Shown piece by piece: positions 27,400 to 36,553 of a stretch of DNA of 45,857 nt (its first letter is position 1; every line of letters begins with the position of its first letter). Source of the stretch: Deltaproteobacteria bacterium (lineage in GTDB: Bacteria > Desulfobacterota > Desulfobacteria > Desulfobacterales > Desulfosarcinaceae). The stretch is taken from positions 1-45,857 of the forward strand of contig JAKALP010000040.1 in the NCBI GenBank assembly GCA_021824175.1, written 5' to 3'. The translations under genes were made by a program, and so were the position numbers. The notes below the pieces were generated by a model. The model had not been told where the DNA came from and searched no databases. It worked only from the letters and a program-made list of their open reading frames with translations.

Positions 27400-29949
27400 T
27401 TACGCCCAGGAGATCAACCCCGGCGAGAACCTGATCCAGTCGTCGGCTCTGGGCAGCACGCGCACGGTAAACCCATAGCGGCCCGAATCCCGGCAAGTGA
27501 CGGTGCAACGGTAGAGATATTTGCCGTTGCCACGATCTTCCAACATGTTCATCTGCTGGGTGAAGCCTTTATCCAGTTCGGCCGTCCGGCGCATGGGACC
27601 GTAGTAAAGCTCCACATCCACTTCTTCGGGTTTGAGGCTGCCCAAATGCACCATGGTGCTGACGTTGAAGGCGTCTTCCACCTGGAAGGGTCCTTCATGG
27701 TCGCGTTCGGGAACCTCCACTCGAATTTCTTTCCACAGGTCTTTCAAGCGTTTGTGCAGCACGGCCAGCCGCTTGGCTTCCGCGGCCTCATTGGCCAGCA
27801 GTTCGCGCTGGCGCTGGACCGCTTGCAGGTAGTAGCGCAACTGGTATTCGCCCACCATGCGGTGGCTGCAAAATTCGGCCATGGCCATTTTCATGGAGGC
27901 CTTCATTTTGGCGATCCAATCCACCGGCATGTTGCCGGAGCCGCGATTGTAAAAGCACGGGATCACATCGTTTTCCAACACATTGTAAAGGGCCTGGACT
28001 TCCACCGCATCCTGGTAAGGCGCGTCGGAATACTCCTCGCCGCTGCCGATGCTCCAGCCGCGCTCGGGTGTGTACCCTTCGTCCCACCAGCCATCCAGTA
28101 TGCTCAGGTTGAGTACGCCGTTGACCGCGGCTTTCATGCCCGAAGTACCGCAGGCTTCCATCGGGCGCCGCGGCGTGTTGAGCCACACATCCACGCCCTG
28201 CACCAGATGGCGGGCGATGCCCATATCATAATTCTCCAGAAAGGCGATATGGTTGCGCACATCATGCTGCCGCGCAAATTGAATGATATTGCGGATCAGC
28301 TCCTTGCCCTCGTTGTCCTGGGGATGAGCCTTGCCGGCGAAGATAATTTGCACCGGGCGATCTTTGGAAGTCAAGATGGCCTTGAGTCTTTCCGGATCGC
28401 GCAAGATCAGATTGGCGCGCTTGTAGGTAGCAAAGCGGCGCGCAAAGCCGATGGTCAGCACTTCGGGGTCCAAGGCGTTTTCCGCGGCCTTGACCACCGC
28501 GATGGGCGCATTGCGCCGGGTATACTGCTTGACCAGCAGTTCACGCACCTTGCTGACCAAGCGGGTGCGGGTCATTTCGCGCGACCGCCACAACTCTTCA
28601 TCGTAGATCTCATCAATGCGCTCGATATTCTCCACCTTGCGGCTGCTGTAATGCCACTCCGGCCCGAGGTAACGCTCGAAGAGCATCACCACCTCCGGCG
28701 CGATGAAGCTGGAGACATGAATCCCGTTGGTGATGTGGCTGATGGGCGTATCTTCTTCGGCGTGTTCGGGCCACACGTGGGACCACATGCGCCTGGCCAC
28801 CCGGCCGTGCAACCGGCTGACGCCGTTGCAGCTTTGCGACAGCCGCAACCCTAATATGAACATGGAGAAATGGCCATGGGGGTGGCTGTTGGCGGTGCGT
28901 CCCCAGGAGAGAAGTTCATCGTCCGTGATCTTCATGCGCTTGGCCACTGCTTTGATATAGGGCCGCACCAGATCGGGGTGAAATTCATCATGCCCGGCGG
29001 CCACGGGGGTATGGGTGGTGAAGACCGAGGTGCGCGCCACGATTTCCATGCCGGTCGCGGGGTCCAGATCATACCGCAGCATCATCTGGGCCAGACGCTC
29101 CACGTTGGCAAAGGTGCTGTGGCCCTCGTTCATGTGGCAGATGGTCGGCTCGATGCCCATGGCCGCCAGGGCCTGCATGCCGCCGATACCCAGAAGTACT
29201 TCCTGGGCCAAACGGATGCCAGGGTCGCTGTTGTACAGGCGCGCCGTGATGTCGCGGATGGAGGGCGGGTTCTCCGGCACATTGGTATCCAACAGCACCA
29301 GCGGGATACGGCCGATCATGATCTTCCACACATCGGCCAGAATGTCGCCATTGGGGCCAGGGACGGTAATGCGCAAATCTTCGCCTTTACTGCCTTTGAC
29401 CCTTACCAGCGGAATGGTGTAGAGATCGGTTTCCGGATAGCTCTCCTGTTGCCAGCCGTTGGGATCGAGGAATTGTTGGAAATAGCCTTGGCGATAGAGC
29501 AACCCGACAGCCACCATGGGCAACCCCATGTGGGAAGAGGACTTGAGATGGTCGCCCGCCAGTACGCCCAGGCCGCCGGCAAACAGCGGCAGGCTTTCAT
29601 GGATGCCGAACTCCATGGAGAAGTAGGCGATACGGGCCGTGGGGCCGTAGGGATTCTGGATCATGTCGGGTGACGCCAGCACCCGTTCCTTGAACTGCTG
29701 CCGCACCCGATCCAGGTGGGCCAGGAAGCTGTCATCCTTGGCCAATTTCTTCAATCGTTCCTGGGAGACTTGGGTGGCAAAGACAATGGGGTTGCGCCCG
29801 GAGGCCTCCCAAAGGCGCGGATCAACCCGCCGGAAGAGTTCGATGGCGTCCGGTTTCCAGGACCACCACATGTTGCGGGAAAGAACACCTAAAAAACTCA
29901 GTGAGGCGGGAAGCCTGGGGAATACTTGAAAAGCGAGTATATGCTTCAT
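27400..29949 (-). CDS. glgP: Alpha-glucan (glycogen) phosphorylase, GT35 with DUF3417
   Basis: Releases glucose-1-phosphate from glycogen using pyridoxal phosphate. The 849-residue protein begins with a DUF3417 segment (about 12-125, NMWWSWKPDAIELFRRVD), which marks the Thermus/Thermotoga-type phosphorylases rather than the E. coli type. Visible motifs include YFSMEFGIHESLPLFAGGLG, HMNEGHSTF, THTPVAAGHDEF, ITNGIHVSSF, the KAHPQD segment, and the cofactor region EACGTSGMKAAVNGVL with the Schiff-base Lys. AGGAG lies 8 bases before ATG 29949. The gene sits in the middle of the glycogen cluster, 68 bases before glgA. Confidence 0.93.
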   Translation of the reverse strand: MKHILAFQVFPRLPASLSFLGVLSRNMWWSWKPDAIELFRRVDPRLWEASGRNPIVFATQVSQERLKKLAKDDSFLAHLDRVRQQFKERVLASPDMIQNPYGPTARIAYFSMEFGIHESLPLFAGGLGVLAGDHLKSSSHMGLPMVAVGLLYRQGYFQQFLDPNGWQQESYPETDLYTIPLVRVKGSKGEDLRITVPGPNGDILADVWKIMIGRIPLVLLDTNVPENPPSIRDITARLYNSDPGIRLAQEVLLGIGGMQALAAMGIEPTICHMNEGHSTFANVERLAQMMLRYDLDPATGMEIVARTSVFTTHTPVAAGHDEFHPDLVRPYIKAVAKRMKITDDELLSWGRTANSHPHGHFSMFILGLRLSQSCNGVSRLHGRVARRMWSHVWPEHAEEDTPISHITNGIHVSSFIAPEVVMLFERYLGPEWHYSSRKVENIERIDEIYDEELWRSREMTRTRLVSKVRELLVKQYTRRNAPIAVVKAAENALDPEVLTIGFARRFATYKRANLILRDPERLKAILTSKDRPVQIIFAGKAHPQDNEGKELIRNIIQFARQHDVRNHIAFLENYDMGIARHLVQGVDVWLNTPRRPMEACGTSGMKAAVNGVLNLSILDGWWDEGYTPERGWSIGSGEEYSDAPYQDAVEVQALYNVLENDVIPCFYNRGSGNMPVDWIAKMKASMKMAMAEFCSHRMVGEYQLRYYLQAVQRQRELLANEAAEAKRLAVLHKRLKDLWKEIRVEVPERDHEGPFQVEDAFNVSTMVHLGSLKPEEVDVELYYGPMRRTAELDKGFTQQMNMLEDRGNGKYLYRCTVTCRDSGRYGFTVRVLPRADDWIRFSPGLISWA

Positions 29950-30125
29950 AAAGCTGCTCCTGTCGGATTGATCAGCGTGGTTTCAGCGAATCAACAAGGG
30001 CCTAGGTTAATCACGGAAGAGAAATAGTCCACGTCTTGTGCGTCAATGCAACGCACTGCGCTCAATGGCAACGAGGAGCACAAGGTCTTTTCAACGCAAA
30101 CCTGGGGCGCTGTGGGGTATTTTAC

Positions 30126-30270
30126 AAGCCATCTCAAAAAAGCCTTTTGTCCTCCCGCCGAACTAAGGCGGGATTGGAGGCAAAATTTAAATCCTCGAAA
30201 TACTCCAGTATGTCTGCGGTTTAAATTTTGCCTCCGCCGCGATCTTGGGCCAAAAATCATTTTTTAGATG
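30126..30270. repeat. Dispersed palindromic repeat (TCCTCGAAATACT family), copy at 30.1 kb
   Basis: ACAAGCCATCT at the left end pairs with AGATGGCTTGT at the right end. Inside, GGAGGCAAAATTTAAATCC pairs with GGTTTAAATTTTGCCTCC around TCGAAATACTCCAGTA. The inner block is nearly the same as in 23481-23617; the outer ends match the short copy at 1937-1982. It lies between the small CBM48 gene and glgP. The remainder of 29950-30293 shows no gene. Confidence 0.75.
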
Positions 30271-30293
30271 GCTTGTCACGATGGAGTAAAGAA

Positions 30294-30602
30294 TCAAACC
30301 ACCACCACTGAGTTTTGGGCATTGTCCACGCCGGTTTCGACAAATTTGTCGGCCGCTTCGTCGGTGATCCAATGCTTGCCGTCCACCACATAGCGGTATT
30401 GGTATTCGCGCCCTTTATCCAGGGTGATGGTCGCGGTGAAATCGCCGTTTTTGAGGGCCTTCATGGGGGTTTTGTCCGCCCTCCAGTTATTGAATTCGCC
30501 AGCTACGGCCACTTTATTGGCCTGCCCAACACTTTTCTTTTCTAATCGGAAAGTCACTTTGCATACGGGTTGATCCTTGAGGTACTGTTTTTTAAGACTC
30601 AT
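30294..30602 (-). CDS. Small stand-alone CBM48 (isoamylase N-terminal-like) protein
   Basis: A 102-residue protein consisting of little more than one CBM48/early-set carbohydrate-binding domain: CKVTFRLEKK, VAVAGEFNNWRADKTPMKALKNGDFTATITLDKGREYQYRYVVDGKHWITDEAADKFV as successive strands (GEFNNW and YQYRYVVDG are the signature). Two ATGs are adjacent (30605, 30602), with GGAGGA just before them. Free-standing domains of this kind occur beside glycogen genes and resemble the AMPK beta-type glycogen-binding module; it probably binds glycogen and may tether enzymes. No catalytic part is present. The long gap to the debranching gene upstream suggests its own promoter. Confidence 0.88.
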   Translation of the reverse strand: MSLKKQYLKDQPVCKVTFRLEKKSVGQANKVAVAGEFNNWRADKTPMKALKNGDFTATITLDKGREYQYRYVVDGKHWITDEAADKFVETGVDNAQNSVVVV

Positions 30603-30887
30603 CATTGTCCTCCCGGCTCTAAGCGGTTCATAACGGATGAGTAAAACCAAGACATTCGTCCCCAAATAATTGATGGGGATTATTTCGGTGCATATTTACC
30701 GGCCATCCCTGCGGATTCGAGATCAAGATGAGAAGTGCGGTTTGCGGTTCCAGAAGGATGCTTTCTGAGTATAGGTGGATGGCACTGGCATAAGGCGACA
30801 AACTAAAACATTCTTCAATGCCGTCAATAGGTTCATAATTATGGCCGGCCGGGGGGTTTTGTCAATATCTCTTAAGTTTGCGGGGAG

Positions 30888-31057
30888 TCACGGCTGTTGC
30901 TTGCAGCTTAGAAACGAGGCCGATATTTTCGTACGCGTACTCAGCGAAGCGGTACTCGTACGCGTACTCGAAGGGCTTTTATCTATCATTTCGAGTACGA
31001 GTACGCGTACGAGTGCGATTTGGACAAACATCGACGTGCAATAGTCGCGACTTGCAC
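30888..31057. repeat. GTAC-rich hairpin element, copy C
   Basis: The left end TCACGGCTGTTGCTTGC (30888-30904) is nearly identical to that of copy A. The left arm GCGGTACTCGTACGCGTACTC (about 30951-30969) pairs with GAGTACGAGTACGCGTACGAG ending at about 31014; the right end is GTCGCGACTTGC (about 31044-31055). It fills most of the gap between the debranching gene stop and the small CBM48 gene. No gene is seen in 30603-31069. Confidence 0.65.
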
Positions 31058-31069
31058 ACTACTTTTGCT

Positions 31070-34000
31070 TTATATCAACTTCTTCCACACCCGAAGCAAT
31101 TCGCTCACACCCCACGCCTGGGCATCACAACCCCGCTGGCGGTGCGGGGCGTCGCCATCTACGATCTCCGGCACCTGTCCGACGCACAAGCTGTTGATCC
31201 ATCCAATACTGCTGGAAAGCCAGGCCAGGGCGGTCTCTTTACTATCGGGTCCGTAGCACATGGCCCAGGCTTCGCAAAAGGATGGAAAGGGCCAGGTCCA
31301 GGCCGTGCCATTATGGTAGGCGGGTTTGCGCCGGGTGTCTTCATCGCCCTGATAGTGGCCCCAATAGGGGTGCAGCGGGTCGTTGAGCAGTTGGCCCTCC
31401 CGGCGCACCTCCAGCGGCATCGTGACCGGCTGGTCGGCCAGCGAGCGGATGGCGCCGGGCACCAGCAATGTCAGACAGGCTCGCAAGATGGAACGAATCA
31501 TGGCCGGGTCATCCACGGCGCCCAGGGTGATGGCCAGGAGCTGATTGGGACGCAGGGCATCGTCGGCCAGGGCCTGGGTGGCGCCTTGGCCCGGCTGGGC
31601 ATGGCGGCAATCGCTTAGATAGCCGCTCTCGGGCAGCCAGAAGAGCGCGCGAATACTCTCCTTAACCATTTTGGCCATTTTGCCCCACGGCCCCTTTTTA
31701 GAGGCGTCTATGTGCGAAAGAAAATTCAAGGCCGCATACCACAGGGCCTGGATCTCGATGGGATAGCCCTGGCGCGGCGTGCCGGCCGGGAAATTGGTAT
31801 CCATCCAGGTGAAATGGGAGGGGCTGTAGAGCAGGCCCGAGGCCGGGTCCATGACAATGCCGTTGGGCGTGCCGGCCATGATCGCCGTGGCCATATCCAT
31901 GAGAATCCGCCGGATGGTGCGGCCATTGCACTCCTGCTCCAGAAAATCCTCCTGTCCGGCCACGGCATGCAGATCCGCGCAGGCCGTGAAAAACCACAAG
32001 GGCGCGTCCGAGGTGTCGCGGTTGCTGGCGTCATTGCCCCGGATCATATTGGGCAGCGTGCCGTGCTGCTCGAATTGGGCGAACTGCATCAGGATCGCCC
32101 GGCTGGTTTCCAAGCGTCCGGCGGCGATCAGGCCACGCACCACGATCAAAGTGTCGCGGCCCCAATCCAGGAACCAGGGAAAACCGGCGAGCACGGTGTG
32201 AAAAGTTCCCCGGCGAACTACGTATTGATCCAAAGCGGCCGTCATGGCCGTTTCCAGGGGCAGATCCTCGTGAAACGGTGGCTGCGATAACGGAGTTTTT
32301 AGCTTGGGCGTTTCGGTGTCGGCTCCCGCCGCCTGGGCGGTAAACACCACCCGGTCACCACCCAGCAGCTTGCAGGAGAAATAGCCCGGCCCGAAAAGAT
32401 CGGAATCGGGGTCCAGGCCGCGCTCGGCTTCCAGAGGCCGATAGACCATGTAGTACCACTCCGGCGCCACATGGAACTGGCCGCGATCGGCTTGCATCAC
32501 CAGACCGTAACCGGGCGTGGGGGCGAACCGGAAACCGGTCTTAAAAGCTTTGACCGCCGCCGGCCACTGATGTTCCGGCCCGGTGAAGGCCTTGGTGCAG
32601 TGGTGAAAGTTGCGGTCTTCCACATCCGGCCGCACGATGAGGGTCACGGCCTTTGGGTCGTCGAGTTCGGCCTGGCCCGAGAGCCGCAAGAGGCGCTCAA
32701 AATCAAGAATGAAGGTGTTGGGCCGCTCCGAGTCCATGCGGGCGTTGACCTGCAGCACGACGTGCTCACCCTGGCCGGTGTGGATCTGGTAGCGCCACAT
32801 GGCGCCGCCGGTATAATCAAAAGCAAACTGCTCCAGGCAGTCCAGTTTGATCTCCTGGGAGTAACCCTGGTAGACCACCCAGGCCCGGCAACGGGCCAGC
32901 AGCACCCGCCGGTCTTCGGGGAAATCGGGGTTCAAGTTGGCGGCCAGCCAGGCGTCGTAGCGGCTCTGCAGGCCCCAATCGGCATGCACCCGCATCATGG
33001 CCCCGCGGCCGTTGGTGCCCAGCACCAGCAGCGGCATGGCGTGGCAGTCGTTGCGTGAGAAAGTGGTGCGCACGCGTGCCAGGCGGCCATGGGCCAGGTA
33101 AAGTAGCTGGCTTTTAAAATGACGTGCTCCTTGGGGGTCGAACAACGAGATTTCTATCTGCAGCATTTGATGGGCCTTGGGCGTGAGCCATGGGGTGAAC
33201 AAGATGAAATGACCGCCCTGGACATCGCCAAGACTCTGTTCGGTTGCCAGAATTCGATCTTCACTCACAATGCGCGCCCGGAAGGCGTGCGGCGCGCGCA
33301 CCAATAGCAGATGGCCGGGGGGCACCATGACCTGCCGCCGCAGATCGGCGGGAAAGTGCCAGGGGATTACCCAGCAGGCATTGCCGCTGGGATGACATTG
33401 ACGGCAGAGGTCTTCGGGATCTCTTTGCAGCAACGCCACGGCAGGTTCCATGTCCGGCACCAGGCCGGGCTGCAGCGCATTGGCCACTTCCAGAACCTTG
33501 GCGCGCAGCCGCTGCCGGATGGCGGCCGGAGGCGCGGCGCCGGCATGGTGATGGTCCGTGGCTAACCATGGATCAAGGGCGTCGGCCAGGCACACCACCT
33601 GCCCTGGCGCCAGATCCAGCCGGCCGATTCTTTTGCCTAGATGAGCGGCCGCGTTTTGGCCGGTCAGCAGGTCCACCACGCCGTTTTTTAAAAATGGACT
33701 CTGCTTGGCATCCCAGCTTGCGGTCACCGGCTTGCCCGCATCCAGATTGGCGATCACCACCAGGCCGTGGCCCGAGGGCCGGTGCAGCCGCGCCAGGGTC
33801 GCAAAATTGCCGTCTCCCTGGCTGATCAAACTCAGGATGACCTCCGCGCCAAAGGCGGGATGGGTTTTGAGCAGCAGGCTCAGGCGGGCGATGGCCTCCA
33901 CCTGATTTTCAGCCGCGCCCCAGTTGAGGGCGCAGGCTTCGTGCACATTGATTTTTTCAGTGGCCAGCCATTCCGCACCGTTGGCGAAACCGAAAGCCCC

Positions 34001-35344
34001 ATGGGGCGCAAAGAGCGCGCACAGGGCCATGCGCATGCGGGCATAGGTGGAAGACGTGGCGGCCAGACGGTTGTTGTCGTGGGTTTCGGCAAAATGGATG
34101 TTGATGCCGTCGGTGGCGCTCATTTCGTTGGCGCCGGGCAGATACCATTCGATCTGGCCGCGGTCATAGTTCTGGAACAGCTCCGAATAGGCCCAGTTGA
34201 AATTGGCCTTGTTGAGCAGATCGCGGGTCACCGAAATCTTGCCGCCCAATCCTTCTAGCAGAAAAAGGGTGTCGGGGAACTGCTCGCGCACCTTGGCAAT
34301 GATGTAAGTCCAGGCCGGCGATGGGATCATGTAGCCGGCATCGCAGCGGAAACCGTTCACGCCCCGGCGGCACCAGGTCAAAAACACATCGGCCATGTAG
34401 GTCCACATGTCCTTGTGGCCATAATCCAGGCGGGTCAGATCAGCCCACACCACGCCCCAGGCGCCGGGGTTTTCAATCTCGCCGTTCTCCTTGCGGGCCA
34501 GCCACTGGGGGTGGGTTTCGTGCAGGCTGGCGGCCCAGCCGGTGTGGTTGATGGCGATGTCGATGATCATCTTGCCGCCCCGGGCATGCACTGCGTCCAC
34601 CAGCTCGATGAACTGCTCCAGGGGTGTGGCCTTGGGGTCAAAGACCGCCAGGGCCGGGTCCACGGCCGTAAAACTCAGGGCTGCGTACGGACTGCCGTAG
34701 CGGCCCATGCGGGCAAAGGTGGTGGGCGTGGGGTGAATGGGCAGCAACTGCAGCAGGCGGCAGCCCAGCCGGCCCATGATAAAATCCAGCTCGGCGATTA
34801 AGTCCCGGAAGGTGCCCGAAGGCGGAATGACCGTGAATCCAGCCTGGTCCAGCGTTTTGACGCACTCGGCCGCGGCCGCGGTGTCGCTGCGGGGGCAATT
34901 CTTGTGTGGACCGAACTGGCGCACGAAGGCATTGTAGGTGATGTTGCCGCACACCGTGTCGGCCGGTTCCACATTGATGGCGCTGTTGGGGCCTTCGGGC
35001 CATAAGGGTTCATTCTGGCCCTCGGGCAAAAACAGGCACTTGGCCTCGAAGTGGCCCACTTCGGTCAGAGCGATGACCGTTTCGAACTCACCCGGCGCCA
35101 CGGGATGCATGGGCACATCGTACCAATCCCGGGCCAGAGGCGCCTCGTTCAACTCCACCCAGCGGATGATTTCGCGCCGCACCGAGCGCGCATGCCCCAG
35201 GTTGGTGCGCACGAAAGCCGCGCCGGACAAGCCAGGATCGACATGCAGGCGGAACAGGACCAGATCGCCTTTAAAATGCAACAAATGCTGACCTGGCGGC
35301 GGTTCTTGAATCACGTGGCTTTTGCGAGCGATCTTAGCGGACAT
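31070..35344 (-). CDS. Large bifunctional-type glycogen debranching enzyme (GH13 + GH133)
   Basis: About 1424 residues from ATG 35344 (AGAGGAG 7 bases upstream; the extension to 35410 lacks one). The N-terminal half has a beta-rich domain (about 1-130) and a GH13 barrel (about 130-480) with IDIAINHTGW, Asp335 in GFRCDAGYMIPS, Glu364 in FLLEGLGG, and ETHDNNRLA (His422-Asp423), so the 4-alpha-glucanotransferase residues appear intact. The C-terminal half (about 1010-1424) is a GH133 amylo-alpha-1,6-glucosidase (FPWFLDWGRDTLIVVRGLI, GYPIEIQALWYAAL, NGTAWTWPFPSFCEAW). This two-activity layout is that of eukaryotic debranching enzymes and is less usual in bacteria than GlgX. It degrades phosphorylase limit dextrin, fitting the adjacent glgP. 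Confidence 0.9.
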   Translation of the reverse strand: MSAKIARKSHVIQEPPPGQHLLHFKGDLVLFRLHVDPGLSGAAFVRTNLGHARSVRREIIRWVELNEAPLARDWYDVPMHPVAPGEFETVIALTEVGHFEAKCLFLPEGQNEPLWPEGPNSAINVEPADTVCGNITYNAFVRQFGPHKNCPRSDTAAAAECVKTLDQAGFTVIPPSGTFRDLIAELDFIMGRLGCRLLQLLPIHPTPTTFARMGRYGSPYAALSFTAVDPALAVFDPKATPLEQFIELVDAVHARGGKMIIDIAINHTGWAASLHETHPQWLARKENGEIENPGAWGVVWADLTRLDYGHKDMWTYMADVFLTWCRRGVNGFRCDAGYMIPSPAWTYIIAKVREQFPDTLFLLEGLGGKISVTRDLLNKANFNWAYSELFQNYDRGQIEWYLPGANEMSATDGINIHFAETHDNNRLAATSSTYARMRMALCALFAPHGAFGFANGAEWLATEKINVHEACALNWGAAENQVEAIARLSLLLKTHPAFGAEVILSLISQGDGNFATLARLHRPSGHGLVVIANLDAGKPVTASWDAKQSPFLKNGVVDLLTGQNAAAHLGKRIGRLDLAPGQVVCLADALDPWLATDHHHAGAAPPAAIRQRLRAKVLEVANALQPGLVPDMEPAVALLQRDPEDLCRQCHPSGNACWVIPWHFPADLRRQVMVPPGHLLLVRAPHAFRARIVSEDRILATEQSLGDVQGGHFILFTPWLTPKAHQMLQIEISLFDPQGARHFKSQLLYLAHGRLARVRTTFSRNDCHAMPLLVLGTNGRGAMMRVHADWGLQSRYDAWLAANLNPDFPEDRRVLLARCRAWVVYQGYSQEIKLDCLEQFAFDYTGGAMWRYQIHTGQGEHVVLQVNARMDSERPNTFILDFERLLRLSGQAELDDPKAVTLIVRPDVEDRNFHHCTKAFTGPEHQWPAAVKAFKTGFRFAPTPGYGLVMQADRGQFHVAPEWYYMVYRPLEAERGLDPDSDLFGPGYFSCKLLGGDRVVFTAQAAGADTETPKLKTPLSQPPFHEDLPLETAMTAALDQYVVRRGTFHTVLAGFPWFLDWGRDTLIVVRGLIAAGRLETSRAILMQFAQFEQHGTLPNMIRGNDASNRDTSDAPLWFFTACADLHAVAGQEDFLEQECNGRTIRRILMDMATAIMAGTPNGIVMDPASGLLYSPSHFTWMDTNFPAGTPRQGYPIEIQALWYAALNFLSHIDASKKGPWGKMAKMVKESIRALFWLPESGYLSDCRHAQPGQGATQALADDALRPNQLLAITLGAVDDPAMIRSILRACLTLLVPGAIRSLADQPVTMPLEVRREGQLLNDPLHPYWGHYQGDEDTRRKPAYHNGTAWTWPFPSFCEAWAMCYGPDSKETALAWLSSSIGWINSLCVGQVPEIVDGDAPHRQRGCDAQAWGVSELLRVWKKLI

Positions 35345-35579
35345 TAAAGCTCCTCTTTGTTGCATCCATAAAGTGTGAGTTAGGATCGCTGGTCGCTGTG
35401 TGCGCGGCATCGGTATTTGAATCGGAACGCCATGATCCCGATACCGATGCTGCTACCGAATTTTACCACGGATATACGCGATGGGTCATTGTACGCTTCA
35501 TGCTCCCTTGAAAGACAAAGGGCCAAAGAAGCGATCCAACGCCCATTTGGCCCATTGCATACAATAGCTGCAACTTTTC

Positions 35580-36464
35580 CTAATTCTCAATGGCACACAC
35601 CTTCAACATCTGCCGCAGGAAAGGCATCAGCCGCTCGCGCATGTCGGGCCGGTCAAAGGCATACGAGAGGTTGGCCATCTGGAACCCCACCTTGGTGCCG
35701 CAATCAAAGCGCTGTCCTTCGTAGCGATAGCCGTAAATTGATTGCTGGGCCAGCAAGCGGGCCATGGCATCCGTAATTTGAATTTCGCCCCCAGCGCCGG
35801 TTTCCTTGAGCTCCAGAATCGAAAAAATTTCGGGTGTCAGAATATAACGGCCGATGATGGCCAGATTGGAAGGGGCTTTCTCGGGCTTGGGCTTTTCCAC
35901 TAAGCCTCGAACTTTGGTCAAACGATCCTTGGGCGGATCAGCATCCAGAATACCATAGCTGGCCGTGGCCATGGGGTCCACCTCTTCCACGCACACAATG
36001 GAGGACTGTAGTTTGTCAAACTGCTCGATCATCTGGCCCAAGACCGGCTTCTTTGACTTCATCAAGTCATCAGCCAGCAGCACGGCAAAGGGTTCATTGC
36101 CCACAATGTGGCGCGCGCACCAGATGGCGTGGCCCAGTCCCAGGGGTTCGTTTTGACGCGTGTAAATAAAAGTGCCGGATTCAGGCACCAGCAGCGCAAT
36201 CCCCTTGAGCAAGGCCTCCTTGCTCCGAGCAATCAGAGTCTGCTCCAGCTCGCAGAAATGGTCGAAATGATCTTCGATGGCCTGCTTGCTGCTCCCGGTG
36301 ACGAAGACGATCTCCTTGATTCCAGCATATAAAGCCTCTTCCACGGCGTATTGGATCAACGGCTTGTCCACCACCGGCAACATCTCCTTGGGCACGGCCT
36401 TGGTGGCCGGTAAAAAACGGGTCCCCAACCCCGCCACCGGGAAAACAGCTTTGCTGACTTTCAT
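35580..36464 (-). CDS. galU: UTP-glucose-1-phosphate uridylyltransferase (GalU, copy 1)
   Basis: Makes UDP-glucose from UTP and glucose-1-phosphate. The 294-residue protein has the nucleotide-binding signature GLGTRFLPATKAVPKEMLPVVDKPLIQY (discontinuous quote; residues about 12-39) and further GalU motifs FVTGSSKQAIEDHFD, QNEPLGLGHAIWCAR, VLLADDL and VEKP. Complete length. AAGGAG lies 7 bases before ATG 36464. It is on the same strand as the glycogen genes, 235 bases upstream of the debranching gene. In the absence of glgC it is the likely sugar-nucleotide supplier for GlgA. Bases 35345-35579 hold nothing recognisable. Confidence 0.93.
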   Translation of the reverse strand: MKVSKAVFPVAGLGTRFLPATKAVPKEMLPVVDKPLIQYAVEEALYAGIKEIVFVTGSSKQAIEDHFDHFCELEQTLIARSKEALLKGIALLVPESGTFIYTRQNEPLGLGHAIWCARHIVGNEPFAVLLADDLMKSKKPVLGQMIEQFDKLQSSIVCVEEVDPMATASYGILDADPPKDRLTKVRGLVEKPKPEKAPSNLAIIGRYILTPEIFSILELKETGAGGEIQITDAMARLLAQQSIYGYRYEGQRFDCGTKVGFQMANLSYAFDRPDMRERLMPFLRQMLKVCAIEN

Positions 36465-36553
36465 GGAGCACTCCTTATGGCACGAAAAAACTGATTACCA
36501 CGAGGGGTACCTAAGAATACCAGGGTTCATTAAAAATTCTATCTGTACGCCAA

